Shown here piece by piece: positions 1 through 11,156 of a stretch of DNA of 64,000 nucleotides. The notes under the pieces were generated by a model that saw only the letters and a program-made list of their open reading frames with translations, had not been told where the DNA came from and made no database searches. The position numbers were made by a program, and so were the translations under genes. Position 1 is the stretch's first letter; every line of letters begins with the position of its first letter. This DNA comes from Lineus longissimus (lineage: Eukaryota > Nemertea > Pilidiophora > Heteronemertea > Lineidae): contig NC_088320.1 of the NCBI RefSeq assembly GCF_910592395.1, forward strand, positions 3,596,001 through 3,660,000, given 5' to 3'.

Positions 1-1704
1 TCATGTCGCGCTTATCTCTGGCCTTTGCAATCTCATCTTTCGATACATGCTTCTTGGCTTCTACCTCTTTGTTCTTTATGGTGTGACACTTTAGCACTGA
101 AATAGAAACAATGACACAATTAGGTGCTAAGGCCGCCCTTGATATTACTGTTCGCTTGATATAATCTGAGCTACCCACAGAAAATACCCCTTACATGTAC
201 TGTTTGGAGTTGGGGAAAGAAAAGAACATTTCCTTAAATAATTCAATCAATCTGATTCTGACAAATTGGTTCAAAATCAAAATAGGTAAAAACTTACAAA
301 CAATCTTATCCACCTTGTCCTTATCAGTCATGGTGACGAATGCAAATCCTCGTTTCTTGCCAGTACCGTCTCGGACAAGCTTGACCTCCTCTACCTCACC
401 AAATGTGGCAAAATACTCTTGAATGTCTTGTTCCTCAATCCCCTCTTTGATGCCACCCAAGAAGATCTTGTGCGTTGTCACGTTGGCCTCAACATGTTGT
501 TCACTTTCCTGAAAACAGAGAAATAATTTGAACCTTAAAACAGTTTTTCAACCCCTAGATTAAAACAATGGCTCAACTAGCTCAGAAATTGGAAAGTATC
601 TAGTTCTAACTTTATCAATATGATAACTGTAATGCTATTCAAAATCAAAATAAATGAAGATATATTCAGCAAACTTTTTTATTTTCACACTCCAAAAGTA
701 AGATATTAAGACTTACTGATTTGGGCACTGCTCTCTTGGTCTCGATCTGCTTATCATCAAGGAAGTGAGGCCTTTCATCCTGAACCGCGTCAACTGCTTC
801 CATAGTTTCAAAGGTGACAAAACCAAAACCTTTCGACCTAAAAAATAAAAGTGCATGAGATATTTAAGTCAGGACACGTTTTATGACATTTGAAAGATTG
901 TGATACAAAACAATATCATAACACGTACAAACCCAACGTCTGACCCTCCGGCATTTTATCATGTTTTAGTTTTGTGCTGCAAATTTCATAATCATACATT
1001 ACAAAAATATCCGCGCCAATAATCACAGTCCCGCAACATTCACAGTGTACTGATTTCACCAATTCCTTTTCTGAGGAACCCAATGCCTCATAACCAGCGC
1101 TGCATGTTTCTGAACTCGCCTTTTTTGACTGTCCATTATCACAACAGCATCAATGACTTTCCCATATTTGCTGAAGTAGTTGACCACATCGTCTTTGGAG
1201 GTTTCCCGTGACAGCCCACCCAGGAAGAGCTTCCGCAGGCATTCTGGACACAACTGCTTGATCTGTAAAGGAAATCGTGAATACAATTTGGAACACAAAA
1301 AACCCATATTTCCGACCACAGAGGAGAGAGGATGTCCCGCCATCGCAACCAGTCTACACTTCCACACGCCAATGCAATTTCAAGCTGTAAATAGTACGAA
1401 ATAGGCCATGCCCCTTGTCACAAAAGAGAGGCCAAAACGTCATGTGTGCTTATGACTTCGTGTATTGTAAAGCACGCATGTAAACTACCAATATAGCGTG
1501 GTTATATTATATTATGTGCATCGAAGTACATTGCACGTGCATCGAAGTACATTGCACGTGCATTGGGTACAACAAAAGCAATACACGTGATATTCGGTAA
1601 ATGGTAATCAAAAGCTCGAAAGATGCGAGTAATAAATGGATTCATTCCAATTCGTCAAGAATCTATACATCACATACCTTTCCATCACCACCTGTACCAG
1701 GCAT
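1..1704 (-). CDS. hnRNP A/B-type RNA-binding protein, two RRMs (3' end off window)
   Basis: Coding exons on the minus strand: 1678-1704, 1120-1262, 717-837, 298-508 and 1-96 (continues beyond base 1). All phases join and give about 199 residues. The start ATG (1704-1702) opens a short exon (MPGTGGDGK). RRM1 has RNP2 KLFLGGL and RNP1 KGFGFVTF. RRM2 has RNP2 KIFLGGI and RNP1 KRGFAFVTM. They are followed by VDKIVLLKCHTI, which closely resembles the VDKIVLQKYHTI stretch of hnRNP A1/A2B1/A3. The inter-RRM linker with KRAVPK is also typical of that family. Such proteins bind nascent RNA and influence splicing, export and stability in the nucleus. The Gly-rich C-terminus expected of the family would lie off the window. 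Intron 2 (838-1119 side of RRM1) appears to use a GC donor. Squid or DAZ-associated-type relatives are possible alternatives, so I give no symbol. Confidence 0.88.
1118..1120 (-). other. GC-AG intron donor in the hnRNP gene
   Basis: Read on the minus strand, RRM1's first exon ends AAAAAAG at 1120 and the intron begins GCGAGT (1119-1114). The next exon starts at 837 after a TAG acceptor. This junction gives QKR-SKGFGFV, the expected family sequence. The nearest GT (1115-1114) would shift the frame and destroy RNP1. AAG|GC is the standard context for the minor GC-AG class of U2 introns. Confidence 0.75.
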
Positions 1705-1916
1705 TTTTGCTGTTTGGTACAGTGTATTTTAAGAGTATTGTCTGAAAAATCTGAATATTTTCGCACTCCCAAGCAAAAGAACAATGAAACTGGGGTGAGG
1801 CAAGATCAAGAGTGTTTCAAGGAGGTGTCATGGCGGCATATGCTAAATTTAGAAAAGCACATGGCTAATTGTCAGATGGTCACGTGATCGTCATGACCGG
1901 CGTACGGTAGGTCTTA

Positions 1917-2298
1917 TTACGGTAGAGGCTAATTCCCCAAAGCGCCAGGGACCTGCATTAATATTCATGTAATTCTACGTCACCGGCGGGAATTTCTATG
2001 TGGCTGACACTACCAGTTCGACAGCTACTTAGGACAGTGGCAAAGGAGTTCGAGCGTGTGACAGATGTGATTCTCTGTATCAATCATCAATATTGTGCAA
2101 ATATTCCAATCCAAGCAATGATTAATGGATTCTTCTGGATCTGTCTATCTGTTGAATCCTACATGCACATGCATTATGCAAGTATCAACGTGTACCTGGT
2201 TACACGTGATCTCATTGACAGCGTAAAAGTTAATATGACGTCATACATGAATATTAATGAAGGTCCCTGGCGCTTTGGGGAATTAGCCTCTACCGTAA
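1917..2298. mobile_element. MITE-like element, about 54-bp terminal inverted repeats
   Basis: The left end (1917-1971) begins ttacggtagaggctaattcc. The right end (2244-2298) is its near-perfect reverse complement, ending in ctctaccgtaa. The total is about 382 bp. The interior has no transposase-like reading frame, so this is a non-autonomous DNA element. The internal reading frame starting near 1998 is not protein-like. Family and target-site duplication could not be decided. Confidence 0.8.
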
Positions 2299-2330
2299 CG
2301 ACAGGATAAATGCGCGCACCATGTCTTTAC

Positions 2331-2775
2331 TCTCCAGAAGCAGTTGACCGGCGGCCTCCTCCCTCACCCCACGAGAGAGTATGAATATGATGACGAAATG
2401 GACTGGCCCGGGAGTCTACCTGACTTCTGCCTAATACAAAAAGCAAACGACACTTCAGTCTGAATCCTCCTTTATTTTACACCATAAAGAATTGCTTTTG
2501 CCATTTTCCTCACTGGAACCATGCTGCGTGCTTGTGTTATATATATCAAACTTTATTTTTGTAAATGGCCTATTTAGTCTATGCTGTTTACAATGTAATA
2601 CGGCCATTCCAATTTAATTACACTCCAGACGCAGTGGACCGGCCTCGTTGCTCACCCTCACCCATAAGGAGACCAAATTAGGATGACGCTGCCCAGGGAG
2701 TCTAAAATTAATAAGCAAGGCGCATCTTTGTCCTCATCCTCGAAAACTCAGAGTCAGTCGTAATCCTCCTCTCGT
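2331..2775. repeat. Tandem pair of about 290-bp diverged repeat units
   Basis: Two segments share successive blocks: ctccaga-gcagt-gaccgg, ctcaccc, gatgac, gggagtcta and aatcctcct. The first starts near 2331 and the second near 2622, a period of about 291 bp. The first block pair resembles sequences at 10,402-10,538 and 56,125-56,190, so the unit belongs to a dispersed family. Confidence 0.6.
2471..2476 (-). terminator. Putative poly(A) signal of SDR gene A
   Basis: AATAAA is present on the minus strand, about 370 nt past the stop at 2848. The flanking sequence, which includes the shared 12-mer cgacacttcagt, is conserved at the same distance behind the second SDR gene (7,125-7,180). There the hexamer has changed to A-rich sequence. 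This places both 3' UTRs inside the duplicated unit. Confidence 0.45.
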
Positions 2776-2847
2776 CGCACAACTCGGTCGTTAGTGCCGA
2801 GTGTTGGCCTGAAGGTCAGGATGCTTCGTCCTCTATCCAGCTACATC

Positions 2848-5608
2848 TTAAAATCCAACCAACTGCTCACTAACTTCCCATAACCTTTTCCCAACTACGT
2901 CGTCCTTCGCGTGAGGCAATAGCTTCTCCTCTTTGCAGTCTCTGAATCAAAAGAAACAAAATGAATCAAATCATATAATGCCAGCGATTTTTTGACCGAC
3001 GCGCTCGACTGCGCTTATATGAATACTGGACAAGAAAGGTTGAAATATGCAGTCAAGTTATAGGCACCTACACGTCCCGTAAAGCAGTTATCATGCACGC
3101 AAAGTTGCTGAAACTTGATAGTTATAATACACATGTATGCAGTATTTGCAAATCCCCGTCTTCATAACGGCAAATTATATTCAGTGCGCATGGGGTATTT
3201 AAATTACCGGTATATCAAAGTTCCAACCATAAAGGAATAAACGTCAATGTATCACTGATGTAAGTTTTTACTCGGCGAAGAAGTTCAAATTTTTGTTATA
3301 GAAATATAATGTATTCCCCAAGCCGGATTAAGATATCTTTATAGATACCGAGAAGCGCACTACACTGCATTATCCTTTCACTGGCAGCCCAGTTTAGAGT
3401 ATACAGAGCAGGACTTGCATGGCAGAGTGGACCCCAGTGAAGCCACGACCATCCATCCGATCACAAGTTGGACGCTCTTCAACTGTGCAACCGCGCTGCC
3501 CGATAACAAAAACTGAGAAATCTTACGCAAAATATTTGCCGGTTACACCTTCCACTTCCTCGGACACTGACAGATAGATGTTTGTCTGCGCGCCCTCTGT
3601 CGGAGTTTTCAGGAAAAGTTTGGCGGGGAAGTACGTCAAGGTGGTTGCCACCTTCCAGCCTGCATTATTAAGATGTCGACCCAGATTGGTCCTAATCACG
3701 CCGGGGTGCAAGCAGTTCGCTGTGACATTTGTCCCTATAAAGCAGCAAGGATGATAGCATCAAGAATTATTAGGGGAACACGTGGGGGAAAACGGCGTTC
3801 CTAATTAAATCACACAGCGATCGTCTAAGAAGTGAGGGTAGCAATAGGTTTCACAAAATGCAACAAATGGATCACCTTCTGTAGTAAAAGTTGCTGGTTT
3901 TTCGCCCTAATCCAGTGGAAAAATCTCTCCGGTCTGTCACGTACAGACTCATGCATGCATTACAGTGGCCGCTTTAGCGCCACCCATGGTGCCTAATGGT
4001 ATTAGCTGATAAATACTGTAATATGCGCACTTTTTAGTGAGAGTGACCTTTGTGTTTATACGACACTTCAGAACTTTTGTCCCGAATACGACGATGGTAC
4101 GGTGTGCGTATAACTGACCAATCAGCTAACAGAGCCAGCAAATGACGTAAATCATGCATAATCAGATGGTTTACGTCATTTGCTGGATCTGTTAACTGAT
4201 TGGTCTGTTATGCGGAATCCGTACCATCATCATATCCGGGACAAATGTTCTGAAGTGTCGTATTCCTTCGTTCTCACACCTTCGAGTCTTTTGGCGAGTT
4301 CTGTCGTAAAGTAAACATTGGCGAGTTTGCTCTGTTGGTATGATCCCCAGCTGTCGTATTTCTTCTCAAGCATCAGGTCATCGAAGTGGATTTTTCCGTC
4401 TAGAAACAAACGGGTATTTTTTTAAAATACTAAAGCAACTGAAATAATGATCTGAGCAGAGGGCAAAGCCGCGAATTCCACGTAACACTCCCTTATCCCA
4501 CGGTAACCCCTCGGGACCCAGACGAACTCGGCCTTTGATATCCTGCCAGAAAGGAGTGATGAAGCAATAATACCAGTATACTATGGATCGAATAGTGAAT
4601 CCTTTGGCTATTTCCTTTATGGAGTTACTTACGTTTATGTGCAGTAGATGAAACATTGACAATCCTGCTCGGTGCAGATGACTTGAGCAAGTCCAAGAGG
4701 AGGTTTGTCAACAAGAAATGGCCGAGATGGTTGGTGCCCAGCTGCATCTCGAAACCGTCGGCGGTTTTCATCGGGGGACACATCATCACTCCTAGAATAA
4801 TTAATTGGTTCAATTAATTTGGAAAAGACATGGTACGACTAAGCAGAGAGGTTCCACTCTGTTCAACCACACTCACGTGGGAAATAGAGATAGGGCGATT
4901 TATGAAAACTTTCATTTGGGTAGTGAAAACGTAAACTGTTTCACAAGAATAATGCGAGTAACTGGTTGACTCCTTACCCAACCTTGGATATCAGCCATTT
5001 CTAAATTCAAGATATTTTTCATCAGAAAACTGCGTCGGCTGAACGCTAAATATGTCAAGATGAGGTAGGCTACAGCTCAGTCACGTTCATGGATGCATGT
5101 ATTGACCATAACCATTAGATTGCCAACGCAAGACGCCACTATATATGAGAAGGTTTTTCTGATGGCGACTTAATATCCGAAACGTTAATGTGCTTGCACG
5201 TTTATTCAAAGCTCTTCTGCAAAAAATAGTCAACAGGAGAAATCCTTCGACAATTCAATGATGATGATGATGATGATTTTATGACATACCTGCGTTATTC
5301 AATAATACATTCAACCTGTTCTCTGATCTCTTGATCTCTTCTGCAAAATTCCGAACAGACGTCAGGGACGCTAAATCGAGTGTTCTGACTACAATTTGAG
5401 TGCTACCAGTTTTCTCTCTAATCTCAGCGGCTACTTTCTCCCCCTCTTCTGCGTTACGACAGGCCATTATCACCCTGGCCCCTCGCCTTGCGATGTCCAA
5501 GGCTGACTCCTTGCCGATACCACTGTTTGCCCCTGTGATGATGACTGTCTTCCCTACCATCGAAGCCTTGCTTGTGCAAACACCCCCAGCGAAATAACGA
5601 CGCAACAT
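2848..5608 (-). CDS. Retinol-dehydrogenase-like short-chain dehydrogenase/reductase A (RDH11-14 type)
   Basis: Five coding exons: 5290-5608, 4633-4791, 4280-4399, 3527-3734 and 2848-2941. They total 900 nt, 299 aa plus stop. Classical SDR landmarks are all present: TGANSGIG cofactor motif near residue 24, CRN after the second beta strand (NADP-type preference in this clade), LLNNAG, the NVSS catalytic serine, YQQSK catalytic Tyr/Lys, and [13 protein letters not shown]. The family reduces or oxidises retinoids and lipid aldehydes with NADP(H), usually at ER or mitochondrial membranes. Specificity cannot be read here. The short N-terminus ([13 protein letters not shown]) lacks a clear hydrophobic anchor. 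The start is the first in-frame ATG before a stop. It is a tandem duplicate of the gene at 7,552-9,535. A long palindrome sits in intron 3, 16 bp from the exon 3 donor. Confidence 0.92.
4058..4263. mobile_element. Long-palindrome MITE in intron 3 of SDR-A
   Basis: Left arm 4058-4152 (atacgacacttcagaac...) and right arm 4169-4263 are near-perfect reverse complements of about 95 bp around a loop of about 16 bp. The element ends 16 bp from the exon 3 splice donor (4279). The paralogous intron in SDR-B has no such element, so the insertion is probably younger than the duplication. Confidence 0.8.
5259..5278. repeat. (ATG)n microsatellite
   Basis: A short trinucleotide run lies in intron 1 of SDR-A, just downstream of the exon 1 donor in transcription order. 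Confidence 0.7.
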
Positions 5609-7551
5609 GACTGAAGATGTACTCGCAACTGAAATTCAAAAGGCAGACGTTTTAGAAGCTGTCCCTGGAGATACGAATTCCAGGAACACGGTATGACTCG
5701 GAACCTGTATTTTGTGCGCAATGGCAAGAGTTTCGGATTTGATTCTCCGGGACGACAAAAGTCACTGGGATTTACGTCGCAGCACTCTATTGAACTGGAC
5801 ACTTTCCAAACGAAGTGCCTGAGGAGAATCCGAGGTATCTACTGGCCAAGGACAATCAGTAACGAAGACCTACTGAGAGACGCTAACCTGAAACCCATAT
5901 CAGATTTGGTGAAGGAACGAAGATGGCAATGGTTGGGCCATGTGCTCCGAATGCCTGCAAACGCATTGCCAAGGAGAGCACTCACATGGACACCACAGGG
6001 GAGACGGAATAGAGGCAGACCAAGAGAGACCTGGCGGCGTTCCATGGCAAAGGAACTTCAAGAGAAGGGCCTAACGTGGGAGGCAGCCAGACAGCGAGCA
6101 GCCAACAGACTTGAGTGGAGGACCCTGGGGAACGCCCCATGTGCCACCTTGGGCACGAAGGGTCCTAAGTAAGTAAGTACTCTATTGAACAGCCGTCATA
6201 GTGACGTCATGGTGATTATTCTGTTTATAAAAATGTATTGAGACGAAAATTTTGCGCCCGCGACGGACCAGCAACAAAAACCGGCACGATGTAACCGATA
6301 CACCACCTGTTAGACCGGCCTTAGCCCGTCCAACTACTACATACCTCTCCCCCCCCCCTGTAATGCCTGTCGTCAACTCTCAGTGAATGAGAGAGAGTGT
6401 AGGCCCTCAGTGCAGTGTGGCGGAATATACAATGCTCGCTAGGCCCTACACAATCTACGCTTGTTGTAAGTCTCATTTAGTCTGGTTGGTCCCACACCTG
6501 TTTGAGTTTGTTTGCAACACCTGTCCACAGTGCGTCAACTTCCACTTGTAGTTGGAAGGTCCTGGCCGGTCTAAGATGAGTATCCTTTGAAATAGCTTGG
6601 AATTGACTTTAAAAATAGGATATGGTGTCCAAAGCTCACAGAAAATTACTAGATATTGGCTTGTATTGATCAAAAGGACGATAGCCCTAACATTATCATG
6701 CCTGATTGTGCTTGGAGTGTGCCCTATGGTTGTAGCACAGCTGTCCCATTGATGTATTGGCCTGTCATGTTTAATAATCAGGTCAACCATGTAAATTGGG
6801 CATCGTACGGAAAATAGACAGGTTGTGCGTTACTTAGTCTTACGAAGAGCTGCGCCTAACGACGTGTGTATGACCGAGACCAGTAAGGGAAAAGCTCTTG
6901 AAGAGAATGATTCTGGTTCGAATTTCCCAACCCACCAGTGGTACAGAGAGTTTATACCTTGGTCGCAACGGCGAACACCATAAGCCGTTGAGGAAACACT
7001 GTCACTGACCCTGCATGGCTTCCGCTCATAGGCCCATTCCAGCGCATATACTTCTGGCAAGGCAGTGCTTTCTATGCGTTCATTACTTCATAATAGCAAT
7101 ACGGTACACCATCTGATAACATAAAAGTCAAACGACACTTCAGTTAAAATCTTCTTTTTTACAATACAAGGAAATATACATGTACTTCGTCATGCATCAA
7201 TTTCACCGGCCATTTTTATCAAACCTGACAAGTGGCACCAATCTTTCTCGCCCCATTCGGTGTAGCTGGCCATATAGCTCCTCAGAGAATTAGTCCTATC
7301 ATATGAGTTTTTCATTGACGGATTAATTTTCATAGCTAGAGCAGAATCTTTCAATGAATGCTTTGGTCATTTGCTAGAGGATACCAAACACATTTATACG
7401 ACATCGTATACCGTAAAATCGAAGCAAATTCCCTGATCTTTCTCTACAGGGCCGGCGGGCTCATGCCATTCCTCAGACTTCCTCGCCGAGATCGGGCTCA
7501 GTGATACCTATATATTAGGCGTAACATTATAAATCCTAGCATTTATCACGT
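5609..7551. other. Intergenic stretch between tandem SDR genes
   Basis: It contains the LINE fragment (5796-6178), a short C-run near 6350, and otherwise unremarkable sequence. A B-box-like ggttcgaat occurs near 6907, but no complete tRNA-like head was found. The segment 7,125-7,180 is the remnant 3' flank of SDR-B, matching 2,440-2,490. Confidence 0.5.
5784..6190 (+). mobile_element. 5'-truncated non-LTR retrotransposon (LINE) with 12-bp TSD
   Basis: A direct repeat actctattgaac flanks the insert (5784-5795 and 6179-6190). The 383-bp body encodes, in one open frame, the C-terminal region downstream of a LINE reverse transcriptase, with CLRRIRGIYWP, RRWQWLGHVLRM, RGRPRETWRR and a conserved tail ending at 6172. 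The 3' end is a short (TAAG)n tail, typical of several CR1/RTE-like clades. The reverse transcriptase core is missing, so the copy is dead on arrival. It lies about 175 bp upstream of the SDR-A start codon, in its promoter or 5' UTR. Confidence 0.9.
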
Positions 7552-9535
7552 TTATAGTCCAACCAACTTCTCACTAACTTCCCATAACTTTTGCCCGACT
7601 TCGTCGTCCGTCGCGTGAGGCAGGAGCTGCACCTCTTTGCAGTCTCTGAAACACAAAGCACAAATCAGTACACACAGTGTCGGAGTGGTATAGTCACATA
7701 TTTCATGTGTAGAGGGCGTTAGAAGGATACACACGAAGGCGTACACGAACAGTCTGTAGATATCCTGCCCAAACAAGTCCAACAGAAAAGGCCCATACCC
7801 AAAGCGATTCAGAGCGCGATTGTCGCCGCAGGAGGAAAACTTACGCGAAATATTTCCCCGTGACACCTTCCACTTCTTCAGAGACCGACAAGAAGATGTT
7901 TGTTTGTGCGCCCTCTTGCGGAGTTTTCATCATGAGCTTGGTGAGGGGGGAGGCCATGACCGATAAAGCCTTCCAGCCTGCTCCGGTGAAATGTCTCAAC
8001 AGATTGGTGTCGATGACACCAGGGTGTAAGCAATTTGCTGTGACGCCAGTTCCTGTAAGAAAAAGAAGGAGGTGGAGGAAAATAACTGTCAAAGACAACA
8101 ACAGAAGCACGTACTTGTCATGAGGGCCATTTTACTTTGAAATAAGGCTTTGAAGTACACCTTCGACTATCAAGGCTTGATTTACTCTGTGAGATTCACC
8201 CTCTGACAAACCCATGGTGGTCATGTACTAAAGAAAATAAAGTCCTTTTTCTCGGACATTATTTAAATCATGGATGGACTCGACAACCAGAGAGCTCTAT
8301 ACTTGATAAATATTGCGAGCAGGCGCGTAGGCCTACTGAAGGATTTTTTCTCCGTTGACATTCATGTTTACCTTCTAGTCTTTTGGCGAGTTCTGTCGTA
8401 AAGTAAATATTGGCAAGTTTACTCTGGCTGTACACTGCCGATGAATTGTATTTCTTCTCGAACATCAAGTCATCAAAGTTGATTTTCCCCCCTGAAAAAT
8501 TGAGAAGATATATGCCGGTGACTGTATGGACCCGGCGAATGGCAAACTGATGGACCAATTAAGGGCCTGGTTGTTCAAAACCAACAATTGTCTCTAACGC
8601 TGTCGTTAGCTTAACTTGGCGTTATCTCCTTTAGTTAGCCCTTAGACTTAACGACAGCGTTAGTGACAAAAGTTCTTTTGAATGACCTGGCCCAGAAAAA
8701 TATTACTGCAAGACGAAGAGTAATAAAATGCCTGTCTAAAAAAGGCAAAAGGGGTATCTTCTCTAGAAGGCTGAATGCCTCCTGAATGAACGTCTCAAAT
8801 TTGAATTTTTCTCAACTGTACTTACTAAGATAAGCACGTGATGACACATTGACGATTCTGCTCGGTGCAGATGACTTGAGCAAGTCTAAAAGGAGGTTCG
8901 TCAACAAGAAATGGCCGAGATGGTTGGTGCCGAGCTGCATCTCAAAACCGTCAGCGGTTTTCATCGGGGGACACATCATCACTCCTGCAAGAGCAAAACT
9001 CGGATTAAAAAACACATCAGTCAGTGTCAGTGGTCAACCGACGTGAGTATAGAGAGGTTTAGAACTGTTGCACTGAACGTTTCTGCAAACCACAATCGGC
9101 CTATCATGCACACCAGCCATTATAGACTATTGGTATGCATGTAATGTTGTAGTTGGTTTACCCATTATATCATTATACAGTCATGCAGATAAAGAATAAG
9201 ATCCGTTTTTATATACCTGCGTTATTCAACAACACATCCAACCTGTTCTCGGTTCTTTTGATCTCCTCTGCAAATGTCCGAACAGACGCCAGGGACGCCA
9301 AATCGAGTTTTCTAACTTCAATTTTAGTGCTCCCTGTCTTCTCTTTAATCTCAGTGGCTACTTTTTCCCCCTCATCTGTGTTACGACAGGCCATGATCAC
9401 CCTGGCCCCTCGCCTTGCAATGTCCAAGGCTGACTCCTTGCCGATACCACTGTTTGCCCCTGTAATGATGACTGTCTTCCCTACCATCGAGGCTTTGCTT
9501 GTGCAAACACCCCCAGCCCAATAACTGTGAGACAT
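7552..9535 (-). CDS. Retinol-dehydrogenase-like short-chain dehydrogenase/reductase B (tandem paralogue)
   Basis: Five coding exons: 9217-9535, 8826-8984, 8372-8491, 7845-8052 and 7552-7645. The lengths (319/159/120/208/94) and phases equal those of gene A, giving 299 aa. Motifs: [26 protein letters not shown] catalytic pair and [13 protein letters not shown]. Exons 1 and 2 encode almost the same protein as gene A. Exon 2 differs from A only in its last residues (SSRAYL against SSTAHK), whereas exon 4 has many replacements ([21 protein letters not shown] against [21 protein letters not shown], written here in part). The reaction is presumably the same NADP(H)-dependent retinoid/aldehyde chemistry, with the changed region near the substrate lid suggesting some shift in specificity (inference). 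A MITE lies in intron 2. Confidence 0.92.
8563..8693. mobile_element. MITE-like inverted repeat in intron 2 of SDR-B
   Basis: The outer ends are gggcctggttgttcaaaa on the left and tttgaatgacctggccc on the right. Inner ctaacgctgtcgtta / taacgacagcgttag blocks complete arms of about 50 bp. No coding capacity is visible. It is unrelated in sequence to the palindrome in SDR-A. Confidence 0.75.
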
Positions 9536-10063
9536 TGCTGAATTTACACTGAAAGAAATAGAGAAAGTCAGTAGACTTTTCTTGTAATATTTTTGTGAAA
9601 GCTAGCTACCTCATGGGGTTCTTGATGTATTCTACCAAGAATATCAGCTTTGTGTGTCTTTGACTTGGAATATAGATAGCTAAACATGAATCGACCAAAA
9701 ATTTGTTTCTACGACGATGATCTGCAAAAGGGCAAAATGACCAGCCATCGGAGATGTAATGATGAAATATTTGGAAATACTGTAGTACATTACTGACCGA
9801 ATCACCGCAGCTAATATCCTATGAAGTTCAGATCCTTCTCGGGTAGGCCTTACACGAAAACAAGAGCCGCGACTGAACTCTTAAACCCCACACGGCGTCT
9901 CGACTTGCCTCGATGATGATTATAGACACGCAAAAACCGTCAAGTGTACAGTATATAGAACCAATGCGAATGTTATCTGGTTATTTGTGCTAGTATTATG
10001 AAGACTTTGACTGATTAATTGTACGAACATATATGGGTCGATATTTTTGCTTCGTCATTCAGT

Positions 10064-10276
10064 GCTGGTGGTAGCGGACAAAATTTAAGTTAAGAGTCGG
10101 CATGAATCTGAATTATGGTGTGCATATATATTCTTCAAGAACAGACAACCAATCGGAGAGCTGTGAATTATGGACGAAGTGTCTTTTATCATTTATGATA
10201 GGTCTAATTAAAGATGGCACACCATAATTCAGATTTATGCCGACGCTGAATTCTGTCCACTCCACCACTATCTACA
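10064..10276. mobile_element. MITE-like element with about 28-bp strong inner inverted repeat
   Basis: gtcggcatgaatctgaatta... (10096-10123) is mirrored at 10216-10243. Weaker complementarity continues outward (gtggtagcggacaaaatt against gaattctgtccactccac), for arms of about 60 bp. The interior of about 90 bp is noncoding. Confidence 0.65.
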
Positions 10277-10401
10277 CCAAACAGACCAGGTATTGGGCTG
10301 GCGACACAGAACCGGCGGGTCAACCCCTCGAGTTTCGAGAGGTTGTCGCCCGAAGTGGTGACGCCGATGCTGCTATCGTCATCCCGATCGTACCAGGGGA
10401 C

Positions 10402-10538
10402 GAGAGACCGGTCCACTGCATCCGGAAGTGTACTCGCCGTTCGTCGGGGGGGGGGGGGGGGGGGAATTTTGCCTTACTGTAGACCGGGGCAGTCCATTTC
10501 GTCATCCTATTCATATTCATCTCGTAAGGGTGAGATTT
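10402..10538. repeat. Dispersed repeat copy with poly(G) tract
   Basis: It contains gtccactgcatccgg and cagtccatttcgtcatcct, matching in inverted orientation the repeat at 2,331-2,420 and, in direct orientation, 56,125-56,190. The block order is partly permuted relative to those copies. A run of 18 G residues interrupts it at about 10,446-10,464. Confidence 0.55.
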
Positions 10539-11156
10539 GGGTAATGGATGAGGCTGATCTACTGTGTGCGTTCATATAGGAGATGGTATTACTGGGGTAA
10601 TGTGGCTTATGTTACGCATCCAAAGATAGATTTGGATGATTATAACAATGAAAGTAAGTCCGGATAGATTGTTAGGCTATGTTATTCTTTTTTCTGATTT
10701 TACAGAAGTACATGTAAATATATAACAGAGTATCTACAGATCTAAATGAATGACACCTTGGTGAATGAACTACATTGTATATTCTATTCCGGAGAGGCCA
10801 ACGGAGAAATAATTTAGGCCTACCATAGTATAAAAACATGAAGGGAAAATGTTGTTTGTTTGGTCCATCCATGAAGTAACCCTCGCAATGAGAGGGCCCA
10901 TAGTATCGAGAAATACTCCTTGCTCTAAAAGAAGATTGAAGATCGCTCATCGAAGATAACTCTTATTCAACTTGACCCTGAAATCTCGTAAGCAATCTCA
11001 CAGCTCGTCTTGTTTGGCGACCAACTTTGTATAGAGGTCTTCAGAATTCGAACCCATGAATAAATGGCACTACTAACACTTCGTGCATGCGTTGTACATG
11101 TAGACGAACAAAAGTCCAAGTCGTGGAAAAATGCAACTCTTTCCAAAAATGTTCAT

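Larger units (their letters stand above)
1705..2847. other. Intergenic stretch, hnRNP promoter side and SDR-A 3' UTR
   Basis: No gene is seen. It holds the 5' flank of the hnRNP gene (from 1705 up), the inverted-repeat element 1917-2298, two related tandem segments beginning near 2331 and 2622, and the 3' UTR of the first SDR gene, with a poly(A) signal at 2471-2476 on the minus strand. Confidence 0.6.
9536..11156. other. Intergenic stretch, SDR-B promoter side
   Basis: No gene is seen. It contains an inverted-repeat element (about 10,064-10,276), a dispersed-repeat copy with an 18-bp G run (10,402-10,538) and low-complexity A+T-rich sequence. Confidence 0.5.

Noticed and set aside
6841-7060. 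Possible SINE with a ggttcgaat B box
   Set aside because: No A box or tRNA-like fold was found upstream at the right distance, and no second copy was seen in the window.
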